Below, one piece after another: positions 44,093-53,562 of a stretch of 64,000 bases of DNA (the stretch's first letter is position 1; every line of letters begins with the position of its first letter). The position numbers and the translations under genes were made by a program. The notes under the pieces are model-generated. The model was not told the origin of the DNA, did not search any database, and saw only the letters and a list, made by a program, of their open reading frames with translations. This DNA comes from Synechococcus sp. PCC 7336 (GTDB taxonomy: Bacteria; Cyanobacteriota; Cyanobacteriia; Thermostichales; PCC-7336). The DNA lies in the NCBI RefSeq assembly GCF_000332275.1, contig NZ_CM001776.1, forward strand, positions 4,276,008-4,340,007, read 5' to 3'.

Positions 44093-45301
44093 ATGAGCCA
44101 TCCCCGAACCTGGGCCAACTGCCGTCCCCTGCGGATTGTGGGGGTGATGAGCGGCACTTCGGTGGATGCGATCGATGCGGTCTGCGTCGAGATTCAACCT
44201 TCGCTGCAGGCAGGGGCACCCTTGCAGGTGCAGTTGCTCGGGGCTAAAACTCGCGCCTACCCGCCTCAACTGCGCCAGCGCATTTTAGAGATTGCTGGAG
44301 GAGAAGCTCTGACTCTACCGGAGTTGAATCGGGTGGACGATGCCATTGCGGCAGCATTTGCAGCGGCGATCGCGGATGTGGCGGCTGGCCGTCCTATTGA
44401 CGCGATTGGCTCCCACGGTCAAACCGTATTTCACCGTCCGCCCTCGGGCGATCGCCTCGGCTACAGCTTGCAATTGGGTCGCGGCGAGGCGATCGCCGCC
44501 CTCACCGGCATTCCCACCGTCAGTAATTTCCGGGCTGCTGATATTGCCCTCGGCGGTCACGGGGCTCCCCTCGTACCCCGCATCGATGCCCTGCTGCTGC
44601 GGCACGAGCGCGAACGTCGCTGCATTCAAAATATTGGCGGCATTGGCAACGTTACCCTGCTGCCCCCCCTCTCATCCTCAGAGGCAGTTGTCGGTTGGGA
44701 TACCGGCCCCGGCAACCTGCCAATCGATCTTGCCGCTTGCCGACTCAGTGGCGGCAAGCTGAGCTACGACAAAGACGGTCGTTGGGCCGCCAGCGGCACC
44801 CCCCATCACCCCTTGGTCGACGAATGGCTCGAAGGGGAATTCTTCCAGCAACGTCCCCCCAAATCCACAGGCCGCGAACTGTTTTCCGCCGCTTATCTGG
44901 AACGCTGCTTGGCAGACTGCGCCGCAGCAGGACTCTCGGACTGCGACATCATGGCTACCCTGACCGAACTCACCGCCGTTTCGATCGCCGATAGCTACCG
45001 CCGCTTTTTACCCGCCCCTCCCGATCGGGTTGCCTTATGCGGTGGCGGTATCCGCAATCCCTATCTCGTGCAGCGGTTGCAAGACCATCTCGACCCCATC
45101 CCTGTCGTCACCACCGCCGAGCTGGGCCTCGACCCCGATCTCAAAGAGGCGATCGCCTTTGCCGTCCTCGCCTACCTGCGACTGCACCAAATCCCCGGCA
45201 ACCTCCCCTCCGTCACCGGAGCCAGCCATGGATGTTTGCTCGGAGAGCTGCATGGGGACAAAAATCGGCATAATGTTCCACAGTTACTCGCGCTTTGTTA
45301 G
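44093..45301 (+). CDS. anmK: Anhydro-N-acetylmuramic acid kinase
   Basis: From ATG 44093 a 402-residue sugar kinase (a TTG at 44063 would add ten residues). It phosphorylates and hydrates 1,6-anhydro-MurNAc to MurNAc-6-phosphate during cell-wall recycling in the cytoplasm. Family marks are VGVMSGTSVDAIDAV (phosphate-binding strand turn), IGSHGQTVFHRP, TVSNFRAADIALGGHGAPLV, NIGGIGNVTLLP, GWDTGPGN (catalytic Asp region) and LCGGGIRNPYL. The length matches the family (370-400). It is followed by a small membrane protein gene after 70 bases. Confidence 0.93.
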   Translation: MSHPRTWANCRPLRIVGVMSGTSVDAIDAVCVEIQPSLQAGAPLQVQLLGAKTRAYPPQLRQRILEIAGGEALTLPELNRVDDAIAAAFAAAIADVAAGRPIDAIGSHGQTVFHRPPSGDRLGYSLQLGRGEAIAALTGIPTVSNFRAADIALGGHGAPLVPRIDALLLRHERERRCIQNIGGIGNVTLLPPLSSSEAVVGWDTGPGNLPIDLAACRLSGGKLSYDKDGRWAASGTPHHPLVDEWLEGEFFQQRPPKSTGRELFSAAYLERCLADCAAAGLSDCDIMATLTELTAVSIADSYRRFLPAPPDRVALCGGGIRNPYLVQRLQDHLDPIPVVTTAELGLDPDLKEAIAFAVLAYLRLHQIPGNLPSVTGASHGCLLGELHGDKNRHNVPQLLALC

Positions 45302-45371
45302 GGTACCGAGAACGAGGGAACGAGAATATCTTGCCAAGACCCAGTCATCTCCTGCCGCCCGATCTCCGCCT

Positions 45372-45650
45372 ATGCTGATTTCTCACTTGCTCGTTGCAAT
45401 TTCGCTCATTGTTTCCGCTGCACTGTGGGCCTACACCACGTTATTGGTGTTTTGGGTGCTGCTCGAAGATACGGGATCGCTCTATGCCTATCCCATGCGC
45501 ACAGCCCTCGATCGGTTTGTCGACACATTCGGCATGAGCTGGCTCAAACCCCTGCACCAACTGCACATTGCCGAGCGACGACCCCTGAGTTATGGCTTAT
45601 TTGCGGCGGTGACGGTGGCGATTGGACTGTTGTTGTGGATCTCTGGGTAA
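45372..45650 (+). CDS. Small membrane protein of unknown function
   Basis: From ATG 45372 a 92-residue protein with two hydrophobic helices, at about 5-28 (LLVAISLIVSAALWAYTTLL) and 72-91 (GLFAAVTVAIGLLLWISG), flanking a soluble loop with LDRFVDTFGMSWLKPLHQLH. I do not recognise the family. It ends three bases before the cobA-hemD start, so the two are probably co-transcribed. The frame is open further upstream inside anmK, but the membrane protein clearly begins here. Confidence 0.6.
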   Translation: MLISHLLVAISLIVSAALWAYTTLLVFWVLLEDTGSLYAYPMRTALDRFVDTFGMSWLKPLHQLHIAERRPLSYGLFAAVTVAIGLLLWISG

Positions 45651-45653
45651 AGG

Positions 45654-47168
45654 ATGGGCAATCGCGCTAGCGCAGGCAAAGTCTATCTGGTCGGTACTGG
45701 CTTGGGGGGATTGGATACCCTGACGCTGCGGGCTTGGGAGATCCTGCAACGGGCTGAGGTGGCGATCGCGGACGATCTGGTGGGACCGCAAGTTTTGGCG
45801 GCGTTGCCCGACCATTGCGAACTGATTCGAGCGGGCAAGCGGGGCGGTCGGCCCAGCACGAAACAGGCGGAGATCGATCGCCTCGCCGTCAGTCGGGCGC
45901 GGGCAGGTCTGCGGGTCGTGCGGCTGAAATCGGGCGATCCGGGCATGTTTGGACGGTTGGTGGAGGAAGTGCGGGCGCTGCGAGCGGCGGGATGTGCTTG
46001 CGAGATTGTGCCGGGGATTTCTGCGGCGATCTCTGGGTCGCTGATGGCGGGTATTCCTCTGACTGAAAAAACTTTGAGTCGATCGGTGACCGTCGCGACT
46101 GCCCACGATCTGGATGCCCTCCCTTGGGGAGCACTCGCCCAATTGGACACTGTGGTGTTTTTGATGGGGACGCGGGGTTTAGCTCAACTGTGCGATCGCC
46201 TCGTGGCTGCCGGTAAAGATCCCGCCACGGCGATCGCCTTAGTCCGCCACGCCGGACGCCCCGAGCAACAGGTTTGGACGGGGGAATTGGCTTCGTTTGC
46301 CCGCCAAATGGCATCGCTAGCGGCTCCACTGTCCCCTGCTGTGATAGTGGTGGGAGAAACTGTTCGATTGAGGGATGACATCCACATGACAGGCAAAACC
46401 CCTCTGGCAGGCAAAACTGTTGTTGTCACGCGGGCTAATGCTCAATCGGGCGCACTTGTCCGGCAACTGCAGGATTTGGGGGCAGTGGTGGCAGACATGC
46501 CCACTTTAGAAATTGTGCCTCCGTCCGATCTCGGACCATTAGATGAGGCGATCGCCCAGTTGTCCGCGTTTGGCTGGCTGGTGCTGGCGTCTGGAAATGG
46601 GGTGCGTGCGTTCTTCGAGCGATTGCAAGCAACAGAGTTGGACAGTCGCGCCCTGCACTCAGTCAAAGTCGCCGTTGTGGGTCGAAAAACTGCTGAGGTT
46701 TTGCAGGAATATGGCATTCGCCCCGATTTTATTCCCCCAGAGTTTGTCGCCGATGCGCTTGCGGAGACACTGCCTCTGTCTGGCGGCGATCGCATTCTCT
46801 TCCCCCGCGTCGAATCGGGCGGGCGGGCCACCCTCATCCGCGATCTCGCCGCTCGCGGCGCGCAAGTCGCCGAAGTCGCTGCTTACCAATCCCGCTGTCC
46901 CGATCGCATCGATCCGGCGGTCCTCGCCCTCCTGCAACACCAGCAAGTGGACGTGCTCACCTTCGCCAGCTCCAAAACTGTTCTTCACTTCCACCAATTG
47001 TTGACGAATGAGGAGTTTGATTTCAACCTGCTCGATCGCGCCAAAATTGCCGCCATTGGTCCCAAAACTGCTGAAACTTGCGACGATCTGTTAGGCCGCA
47101 CCGACATTTGCGCGAGCGAATACACCCTCAATGGCTTAGTCGAAGCTGTCGTACAGTTTTACCGCTAG
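45654..47168 (+). CDS. cobA-hemD: Uroporphyrinogen-III C-methyltransferase / uroporphyrinogen-III synthase fusion
   Basis: A 504-residue bifunctional protein. Residues 8-245 are CobA/SUMT: VYLVGTGLGGLDTLTLRAWE, then the VVRLKSGDPGMFGR SAM-binding loop, PGISAAISG, GIPLT and VVFLMGTRG. It adds two methyl groups to uroporphyrinogen III to give precorrin-2 (siroheme and cobalamin route). Residues 258-504 are HemD, which closes the tetrapyrrole ring: LAGKTVVVTRANAQSGAL, LVLASGNGVRAFFE, VAVVGRKTAEVL, LTFASSKTVLHFHQ, IAAIGPKTAE. The fusion couples making and methylating the same intermediate. Such fusions occur in several bacteria. The start follows the previous stop by three bases. Confidence 0.93.
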   Translation: MGNRASAGKVYLVGTGLGGLDTLTLRAWEILQRAEVAIADDLVGPQVLAALPDHCELIRAGKRGGRPSTKQAEIDRLAVSRARAGLRVVRLKSGDPGMFGRLVEEVRALRAAGCACEIVPGISAAISGSLMAGIPLTEKTLSRSVTVATAHDLDALPWGALAQLDTVVFLMGTRGLAQLCDRLVAAGKDPATAIALVRHAGRPEQQVWTGELASFARQMASLAAPLSPAVIVVGETVRLRDDIHMTGKTPLAGKTVVVTRANAQSGALVRQLQDLGAVVADMPTLEIVPPSDLGPLDEAIAQLSAFGWLVLASGNGVRAFFERLQATELDSRALHSVKVAVVGRKTAEVLQEYGIRPDFIPPEFVADALAETLPLSGGDRILFPRVESGGRATLIRDLAARGAQVAEVAAYQSRCPDRIDPAVLALLQHQQVDVLTFASSKTVLHFHQLLTNEEFDFNLLDRAKIAAIGPKTAETCDDLLGRTDICASEYTLNGLVEAVVQFYR

Positions 47169-47955
47169 CGATCGGTCAACTGTGCTCCGATCGCCGCAGA
47201 CCCCGATCGCCGTTGTCGAATCGTTTGCCCAGTTAGCAACTCAACCACCTCCATAAAGGTATAGTTAAGTTAGTTCAATCGGCAGCAATTCTCTGCTAGC
47301 GTTGCACTCCTACATGCCGATCTTATGAATTACGATCTGCCAACAGAGGGATTGCGACACAAAAATAAAGCTAAGATTTAAGCGCTGCACTCTTGTAGCA
47401 AAAATAGAATTTAATTTTCTATAGGATTCGAAGAGAGTTTGAACGGCTATTCGATCGGCATGAGAGAACTATTGCGATCGGCCCCCTAAATCCCCCACCA
47501 GTGGGGGACTTGCGAGAGTCTATTGGCTTCGTTCTACAACTTTAATCATCCCGATCTCCATCGCCTTCCCCGCCTCCCAACCCTCAACTGGAACTGTGCT
47601 CAAGTCCCCCAGAATGGGGGATTTAGGGGGCGAATGCAGCCAACAACAGCGTTAATAATCAGATGAGTCAAACTGAATCTATATGATGACTGCACTGGCT
47701 TATTTGATGAAAGTTGCTGTGAAATATTTCAAGTCAGTATAATCTCAATCTTTCGATTTATATCCGACTGAACTAAAAGACAGGTGGCTTAGCAAGTGCT
47801 GCACTATAATAGTAAAGCTATTTGTGAGATGCTCATCCCGCCAGAAACCTGAATCTCTGGCTAGCGATTGGAGAAATCTAGTCATTGCGCTTGGCTCAAC
47901 TGTTCATAGACACATTCTAAATCCGCGATCGCGCAATATCGCAAACGAGGTAATC
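47169..47955. other. Intergenic stretch with a palindromic repeat element
   Basis: About 790 bases, no supported gene. It holds the inverted-repeat element at 47481-47631 and, before the protease, in-frame open codons from 47824 that precede the chosen GTG start. Confidence 0.5.
47481..47631. repeat. Inverted-repeat element, possible MITE
   Basis: GCCCCCTAAATCCCCCA (47481-47497) and its exact reverse complement (47615-47631) bound a 151-base unit. Inside each arm lies a further CCCCC/GGGGG hairpin and ACTTG/CAAGT continuation. A short relative (CCCCCTAAATCC hairpin) lies at 10790-10824. I could not identify a target-site duplication. Confidence 0.7.
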
Positions 47956-49092
47956 GTGCAGGGGTTTCGACTCGGTTCTATTTGGGGCTTTGAGGTTCGA
48001 ATTGACGCCTCTTGGTTTGTTATCTTCTTTCTAATCCTGTGGACCTTAAGCGCAGGTGCGTTCCCCACGCAGTTTCCAGAGCTCTCCGCCGGGACTCACT
48101 TAGCCATGGGGCTCGCAGGAACCCTGCTCTTTTTTGTTTCTTTGGTGCTCCACGAGCTGTCTCATTCGCTGGTCGCCCGCTCGAAAGGGATTCCCATTGA
48201 AGGAATTACTCTATTCATTTTTGGCGGAGTGGCCCGCATTAGTCGCGAGGCGAAAACCCCCGGAGACGAGTTTCAAATTGCGGTGGTCGGTCCCCTCGCT
48301 AGTTTTGCGATCGCCCTCTGCTCCGGCCTAACTGCATGGGTGGGGGGAATGGCTGGCTGGAGCATTGCCGTGACTGGGGTCGCCAACTACCTGGCCTATA
48401 TCAATCTAGCCCTCGGCATTTTTAACCTCCTACCCGGCTTCCCCTTAGATGGCGGTCGCCTGTTTCGCGCGATTGTTTGGAAATGGACGGGGAACCAGAC
48501 TCGGGCGACTCAAATTGCATCGTCGAGCGGTAAAGCTTTGGGATTCGCAATCGTTTTTCTGGGGGTATTACTGCTGTTGCGCGGCTTGATTTTCAACGGT
48601 CTGTGGTTTGTCTTAATGGGTATGTTTTTGCAGAACTCCGCTGAAGCAGGCTACCAGCAGCAGCTCTTACAAGTGGGTTTGGCTGGAGTGCAAGCCTGGG
48701 AAGTGATGACGCGCCATCCAGAGACCGTCCCCCACGATCTGTCGCTCCAGCAATTGGTGGACGAGTATTTTCTGCACCGACGCCATCACTCTTTTCCCGT
48801 CCTCCGAGGCGGCCATCCCTGCGGCATTGTCACGCTGAATCAGGTGAAGCAGGTGCCGCGAGAGCAGTGGCAGCGGCTGACAGTGGGGGACATCATGAAG
48901 CCCCTCGATCGCACCGTCGTCGTTCGTCCCGAAGAAAAAATACTCGACACGTTGAAGAGAATGGACGAGTCGCAGGTGGGGAGGGTATTAGTCATTCTTG
49001 ACGGGGCTTTAGAGGGCATCATTTCCGCTCGGGACATTGCCGATTGGTTGCGGCAGACTGGAGATTTATCCGATTTACAGCACCGGTTCTGA
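47956..49092 (+). CDS. Site-2 protease family M50 metalloprotease with CBS domains
   Basis: GTG 47956, with GAGG six bases upstream, gives 378 residues starting VQGFRLGSIWGFEVRIDASW, the normal start of this family. The intramembrane zinc site is HELSHS (first transmembrane block) with GFPLDGGRLFRA as the second Asp-containing motif. Six or so helices span about 15-220. Two CBS domains follow at about 245-375 (VMTRHPETVPHDLSLQQLVD, DIMKPLDRTVVVRPEEKILD), which usually sense adenosyl nucleotides. Relatives cleave membrane-bound regulators such as anti-sigma factors. The frame is open 44 codons further upstream, without family similarity. Confidence 0.88.
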   Translation: MQGFRLGSIWGFEVRIDASWFVIFFLILWTLSAGAFPTQFPELSAGTHLAMGLAGTLLFFVSLVLHELSHSLVARSKGIPIEGITLFIFGGVARISREAKTPGDEFQIAVVGPLASFAIALCSGLTAWVGGMAGWSIAVTGVANYLAYINLALGIFNLLPGFPLDGGRLFRAIVWKWTGNQTRATQIASSSGKALGFAIVFLGVLLLLRGLIFNGLWFVLMGMFLQNSAEAGYQQQLLQVGLAGVQAWEVMTRHPETVPHDLSLQQLVDEYFLHRRHHSFPVLRGGHPCGIVTLNQVKQVPREQWQRLTVGDIMKPLDRTVVVRPEEKILDTLKRMDESQVGRVLVILDGALEGIISARDIADWLRQTGDLSDLQHRF

Positions 49093-49175
49093 CGCCCAAA
49101 GTTTAGCGAAGCGGCGATTGGCTCGCTCCCCGGCGAAAACGCCAAAATGAACTTAGGGCTGTAGTGGAGTAATCG

Positions 49176-49598
49176 ATGGCAGAGTTTAACTGGTTCACTG
49201 CTTTGCTGGGGGGAGTTGCGATCGGTATCAGTGCTACTGTGCTGTTTGCCTTTAACGGACGGATTGCTGGCATTAGCGGTATTCTCAACGGCGCAATTCA
49301 ATTTTCAGCCGCCGAGAGTTGGCGGTGGATTTTCTTGCTCGGCATGTTGCTGGGGGGAGCCCTATACGAATATGCGATCGCCCCTCTACCCACGCCGCGA
49401 TCGAGTTTTGTGCCCGCCAGCATGGTGCTAGGGGGCTTTTTAGTGGGTTGGGGCACCCGCATGGGTAGTGGCTGCACCAGCGGTCACGGCGTTTGCGGAT
49501 TGGGGCGTTTATCCAGTCGTTCCTTTGCTGCAGTTCTCACGTTTTTGGCAACGGGTTTTATGACAGTATTTGCGATTCGGCACCTGTTTGGACTTTAA
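49176..49598 (+). CDS. YeeE/YedE-type sulfur transporter, first half
   Basis: A 140-residue membrane protein with four hydrophobic segments and the motif GWGTRMGSGCTSGHGVCGLGR near 91-111, where conserved cysteines of YeeE/YedE proteins pass thiosulfate or another sulfur compound through the membrane. One-piece relatives have about 350 residues; here the two halves are separate genes, this and the next (30-base gap). Together with the persulfide dioxygenase downstream they form a sulfur-handling unit. Direction and exact substrate are inferred from the family. Confidence 0.88.
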   Translation: MAEFNWFTALLGGVAIGISATVLFAFNGRIAGISGILNGAIQFSAAESWRWIFLLGMLLGGALYEYAIAPLPTPRSSFVPASMVLGGFLVGWGTRMGSGCTSGHGVCGLGRLSSRSFAAVLTFLATGFMTVFAIRHLFGL

Positions 49599-49627
49599 GC
49601 AGCACTCATCCCTGGAGGAGAAAACTC

Positions 49628-50095
49628 GTGAAACAGAAAGCGATCGCATTGATATCCGGCCTCTTGTTCGGCTTCGGACTGGGTCTGTCTCAGATGATTG
49701 ACCGCGAGCGGGTGCTGGGCTTTCTAGACATTGCCGGAGTGTGGGACCCAACTCTCCTGTTCGTGCTGGGTGGAGCGGTGGGAGTCACGCTTGTTGCCTT
49801 TCGCTTCGTCCTTCGCCTGCCCCAGCCGTGGTTTGGCGATCGCTTTTTCTTGCCGACTAAAACTGCGATCGATCGCCCCTTGCTCGTCGGGGCGGCACTG
49901 TTTGGCATTGGCTGGGGCATCGCAGGCTATTGCCCCGGCCCCGGCATTACCGCTCTAACATTGGGGATGTGGAATCCGGCCATCTTCGTGCTATCGGCGA
50001 TCGCCGGTTCTCTCACCTATCGATGGATATCCACTCGTCCCCATTCGCCCACTCAACCCCCACCCAGCCAATCGTCAACCTCTGCTTCGCGCTAG
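49628..50095 (+). CDS. YeeE/YedE-type sulfur transporter, second half (DUF6691-like)
   Basis: GTG 49628 with GGAGGAG upstream gives 155 residues: KQKAIALISGLLFGFGLGLS, a cytoplasm-facing loop and GIGWGIAGYCPGPGITALTL, the second cysteine-containing half motif. Four hydrophobic segments are visible. The last 20 residues are Ser/Pro-rich. It follows the first-half gene by 30 bases and is followed by the persulfide dioxygenase (75 bases). Confidence 0.87.
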   Translation: MKQKAIALISGLLFGFGLGLSQMIDRERVLGFLDIAGVWDPTLLFVLGGAVGVTLVAFRFVLRLPQPWFGDRFFLPTKTAIDRPLLVGAALFGIGWGIAGYCPGPGITALTLGMWNPAIFVLSAIAGSLTYRWISTRPHSPTQPPPSQSSTSASR

Positions 50096-50170
50096 TTTCA
50101 ATCTCCTGACCTATCCCGTACAGCCAAAGTTCGCCGCTCTATTGTTGCTGCCTAACTGGAGGGCCACAGC

Positions 50171-50869
50171 ATGTTATTTCGTCAAATGTTCGATCGCGAA
50201 ACCTGTACCTATACTTATCTAATTGCCGACCCCAATGCTAAAACTGCGGTGTTGGTCGATCCGGTGTTAGAGCAGGTGGAGCGGGATCTCCAACTCTTAA
50301 AAGAGCTGGCACTAACACTGCTTTACTGTCTGGAAACTCACATTCACGCCGATCACATCACCGGCACCGATCGCCTGCGCCAAACCACAGGTTGCCAGGG
50401 GTGCGTGCCTGCAGGAGCCAGTGCCGCTTGCGCCGATCGCCACATTTCAGATGGCGAAGTGTTAACTGTGGGAGCGATCGCGATTGAGGCGATCTCGACT
50501 CCCGGCCACACCGACAGCCATTTAGCTTATCGGGTGAATGGAGAGCGCCTGCTGACCGGAGATGCGTTGTTTGTGCGGGGATGCGGTCGCACCGATTTCC
50601 AAAGTGGCGATGCGGGCATTCTCTACGATTCGGTGACGCAGCGGCTGTTTGCATTGCCCGAGGAGACCGTCGTTTATCCGGGCCACGACTATCGCGGCCA
50701 CACTTGCTCCACGATCGGCGAAGAAAAACGCTGGAACCCCCGCTTTGCCGGACGCACGCGCTCGGGCTTCATCGACTTCATGGGGCAGCTCGACTTACCT
50801 CACCCCAAAAAGATGATGGAGGCAGTCCCGGCAAACGAACTGTGTGGAAATTTGGCTGTCACGGCGTAA
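50171..50869 (+). CDS. Persulfide dioxygenase-like metallo-beta-lactamase-fold enzyme
   Basis: A 232-residue protein of the ETHE1 type. The metal site motif is ETHIHADHITG (HxHxDH), with STPGHTDSH, the LLTGDALFVRGCGRTDFQSG segment and YPGHDYRGH following. ETHE1 enzymes use a mononuclear iron with the H-H-D set to oxidise glutathione persulfide to sulfite, detoxifying sulfide. C-terminal NPRFAGRTRSGFIDFM is also family-typical. No rhodanese domain is attached. The gene order M50 protease, YedE pair, dioxygenase suggests uptake or detoxification of reduced sulfur. Confidence 0.88.
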   Translation: MLFRQMFDRETCTYTYLIADPNAKTAVLVDPVLEQVERDLQLLKELALTLLYCLETHIHADHITGTDRLRQTTGCQGCVPAGASAACADRHISDGEVLTVGAIAIEAISTPGHTDSHLAYRVNGERLLTGDALFVRGCGRTDFQSGDAGILYDSVTQRLFALPEETVVYPGHDYRGHTCSTIGEEKRWNPRFAGRTRSGFIDFMGQLDLPHPKKMMEAVPANELCGNLAVTA

Positions 50870-51147
50870 AGGCTCACAGTCCCCCTCTCTCAATTGCTGC
50901 CTCTTGGGCTAAGACCTGCACCATACTCAAGAGGTGTTACCCAAAACTATCAGTTTACGATCGTGCATCCTCTTCAAAAGGAACTGCTCGGGGAAGGTCG
51001 GCGCGGTCGGGGAGCTCAATCTCCCCCAAACCTTTCATATTGGCTAGAAGCCAGTCCCCCAACTTAGGCGTCTCATTAGAAACACGCTGCCATTCCTTCT
51101 CGGTACAGTCTCAATCCCTAGAGGGATAAAACTCGGTCGTCTGGCTT

Positions 51148-51184
51148 AAAAAAAAAGCAGGAGTCCCGCACTAGGCAAGACTCC
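51148..51184 (-). terminator. Rho-independent terminator of psbD
   Basis: On the minus strand, GGAGTC and GACTCC (51179-51184 and 51160-51165) pair around a 13-base loop, followed by nine T (51148-51156 as A on the plus strand). It lies about 30 bases after the psbD stop, so the transcript should end there. Confidence 0.8.
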
Positions 51185-51214
51185 CGACCGTCAAAGGTTA
51201 AGTTTTCTCTCAGC

Positions 51215-52273
51215 TTACAGAGCGTTACCGCGAGGCAGAACCTCTTCGGGGAAAACATAGTTGCGCTGAGGCTGGTCCTGAGGAGCCATCCAAGCGCGAA
51301 TCCCTTCATTGAGCAGGATGTTCTTGGTGTAGAACGTCTCGAACTCGGGGTCTTCCGCCGCCCGAATCTCCTGGCTGACAAAGTCGTATGCCCGCAGATT
51401 CAAGGCCACACCCACAATGCCAATCGACGCCATCCACAACCCCATCACCGGCACAAACAGCATGAAAAAGTGCAGCCAGCGCTTGTTGGAAAAGGCAATC
51501 CCGAAAATCTGACTCCAGAATCGGTTCGCCGTCACCATCGAGTAGGTCTCTTCCGCCTGCGTGGGCTCGAAGGCGCGGAAGGTGTTGGCCGAATCTTCAT
51601 CTTCGTACAAGGTGTTCTCCACCGTCGCGCCGTGAATGGCACACAGCAGCGCACCCCCCAGCACGCCGGCCACCCCCATCATGTGGAAGGGATTGAGCGT
51701 CCAGTTGTGGAACCCTTGCAAAAACAGCAAGAAGCGGAAAATTGCCGCCACCCCAAAGCTGGGGGCAAAAAACCAGCCCGCTTGCCCCAAGGGGTACATC
51801 AAAAACACCGACACAAACACCGCAATCGGCGCGGAGAAGGCGATCGCGTTATAGGGACGAATCCCCACCAAACGAGCCACCTCGAACTGACGCAGCATGA
51901 AGCCGATCAGGGCAAAAGCACCGTGCAAGGCGACGAAGGTCCACAGACCGCCGATTTGGCACCAGCGGGTGAAGTCCCCTTGGGCTTCGGGGCCCCACAG
52001 CAGCAGCAGGGAGTGACCCATGCTTTCAGCCGGGGTGGAGACGGCCACCGTCAGGAAGTTCGCCCCTTCGAGATAGGAGCTCGCCAATCCGTGGGTGTAC
52101 CAAGAAGTTACAAACGTTGTACCGGTCAGCCAACCGCCGATGGACAGGAACGCACAGGGAAAAAGCAGCAAGCCGGACCAGCCTACGAAAACGAAGCGGT
52201 CCCGCTTGAGCCAGTCGTCCATGATGTCGAACCAGCCCCGGCTGACTTGACCGCGACCCATTGCAATGGTCAT
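51215..52273 (-). CDS. psbD: Photosystem II D2 protein
   Basis: ATG 52273 with GGAGG eight bases upstream gives exactly 352 residues, the normal D2 length ([20 protein letters not shown] ... [10 protein letters not shown]). It is the reaction-centre subunit that binds the special chlorophylls, pheophytin, the QA quinone and, with D1, the non-heme iron. TyrD lies in [11 protein letters not shown] and the iron/QA histidines in [18 protein letters not shown] and [11 protein letters not shown] few positions differ from the usual cyanobacterial sequence, for instance LEGANFL and [10 protein letters not shown]. psbC, which usually overlaps the psbD end, does not follow; a terminator does. This is probably an extra, stand-alone psbD copy. 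Confidence 0.97.
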   Translation of the reverse strand: MTIAMGRGQVSRGWFDIMDDWLKRDRFVFVGWSGLLLFPCAFLSIGGWLTGTTFVTSWYTHGLASSYLEGANFLTVAVSTPAESMGHSLLLLWGPEAQGDFTRWCQIGGLWTFVALHGAFALIGFMLRQFEVARLVGIRPYNAIAFSAPIAVFVSVFLMYPLGQAGWFFAPSFGVAAIFRFLLFLQGFHNWTLNPFHMMGVAGVLGGALLCAIHGATVENTLYEDEDSANTFRAFEPTQAEETYSMVTANRFWSQIFGIAFSNKRWLHFFMLFVPVMGLWMASIGIVGVALNLRAYDFVSQEIRAAEDPEFETFYTKNILLNEGIRAWMAPQDQPQRNYVFPEEVLPRGNAL

Positions 52274-52505
52274 GGAATCAACCTCCAAACAGGGAAAATA
52301 TACAGATAAAAACGCGCAAACTACTGACGATCGAACTTGCTTGTCACAATGAAGACTGTAAAGATAGTTTGCGAACCTTCTCATTATAGGTCACGTTCTG
52401 GTAATTGGCGGAAAGGTCTATCCCCTCGACCTGCAGAACCGCTCACATAGTGGTCCCACGAGGTCGCTGCCCGACTAAAATAAGTGCGACCCCTCGGACT
52501 GAGCC

Positions 52506-53546
52506 ATGACCGCCACTGCCCCAACCGCCGATCTTTGGCCTCAAGTGCTGCAGCAGTTGTTAGATGGCGAGTCGCTATCCGAGAGGCAGGCGGAGCAGTT
52601 AATGAATGGCTGGCTGGCCGGCCAAGTGGCTGACGCGATGTCGGGGGCGTTATTGGCGGCACTGCAAGCTAAAGGGGTTACTGCCGCGGAATTGGCGGGC
52701 ATGGCGCGGGTGTTGCAGCGGGCCTCTAAGGGCGATCCACTCGATTTGCCAGTCTTAGTCGATACCTGCGGCACGGGTGGCGATGGAGCCGGGACGTTTA
52801 ATATCTCGACAGCGGTGGCGTTTGCGGTCGCAGCGGCTGGCATCCCAGTGGCCAAGCACGGCAACCGTTCGGCCTCTAGCAAAGTGGGCTCTGCCGATGT
52901 CCTAGAAGCATTGGGGGTGAATTTGCAGGCTCCCGGCGATCGCATTCGGGCGGCAGTAGAAGCGGTCGGCATTACCTTTCTGTTTGCTCCAGGCTGGCAC
53001 CCGGCCATGAAGGCAGTGGTGCCCTACCGCAAAACCCTGAAGGTGCGCACCATCTTCAATTTGTTAGGACCGCTGGTGAATCCGTTGGGACCCACCGGTC
53101 AGGTGGTGGGGGTATACAGCCCCAAGTTGGTGATGACGATCGCCGAAGCATTACAGTTGCTGGGCTGCCAGCGGGCGATCGCCCTCCACGGTCGCGAGGG
53201 CTTGGACGAAGCGGGCTTGGGCGCACCCACCGATTTAGCTCTGCTCGCAGGCGGTGCGGTTACGACTGCCGCGATCGATCCGCAGGCGCTGGGATTGACG
53301 CCAGCAACGCTTGCCGACTTGAAGGGGGGCGAGGTGGAGCACAATGCGGCCATTCTGCGGGCGGTCTTGCAGGGCAAGGCAACGGCCCCACAGACCCAGG
53401 TAGTTGCTCTCAATACAGCTCTAGCCCTATGGGTGGCGGGCGTAGTGGAAAATTGGGGGGAAGGGATCGAGCGAGCGCAGGCGATCTTGGCCAGTGGCGC
53501 AGCTTGGCAGAAGTTAACGGTGCTGGTGGACTTTTTGAAGGGCTAG
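52506..53546 (+). CDS. trpD: Anthranilate phosphoribosyltransferase
   Basis: A 346-residue enzyme that joins anthranilate to phosphoribosyl pyrophosphate, the second step of tryptophan synthesis. Marks are [20 protein letters not shown] (PRPP loop), [20 protein letters not shown] (anthranilate and metal site), [20 protein letters not shown] and [13 protein letters not shown]. The length is normal. It is transcribed away from psbD across 232 bases, and no other trp genes are near, as is usual in cyanobacteria. Confidence 0.95.
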   Translation: MTATAPTADLWPQVLQQLLDGESLSERQAEQLMNGWLAGQVADAMSGALLAALQAKGVTAAELAGMARVLQRASKGDPLDLPVLVDTCGTGGDGAGTFNISTAVAFAVAAAGIPVAKHGNRSASSKVGSADVLEALGVNLQAPGDRIRAAVEAVGITFLFAPGWHPAMKAVVPYRKTLKVRTIFNLLGPLVNPLGPTGQVVGVYSPKLVMTIAEALQLLGCQRAIALHGREGLDEAGLGAPTDLALLAGGAVTTAAIDPQALGLTPATLADLKGGEVEHNAAILRAVLQGKATAPQTQVVALNTALALWVAGVVENWGEGIERAQAILASGAAWQKLTVLVDFLKG

Positions 53547-53562
53547 ACAATCTGGTTTGGAT

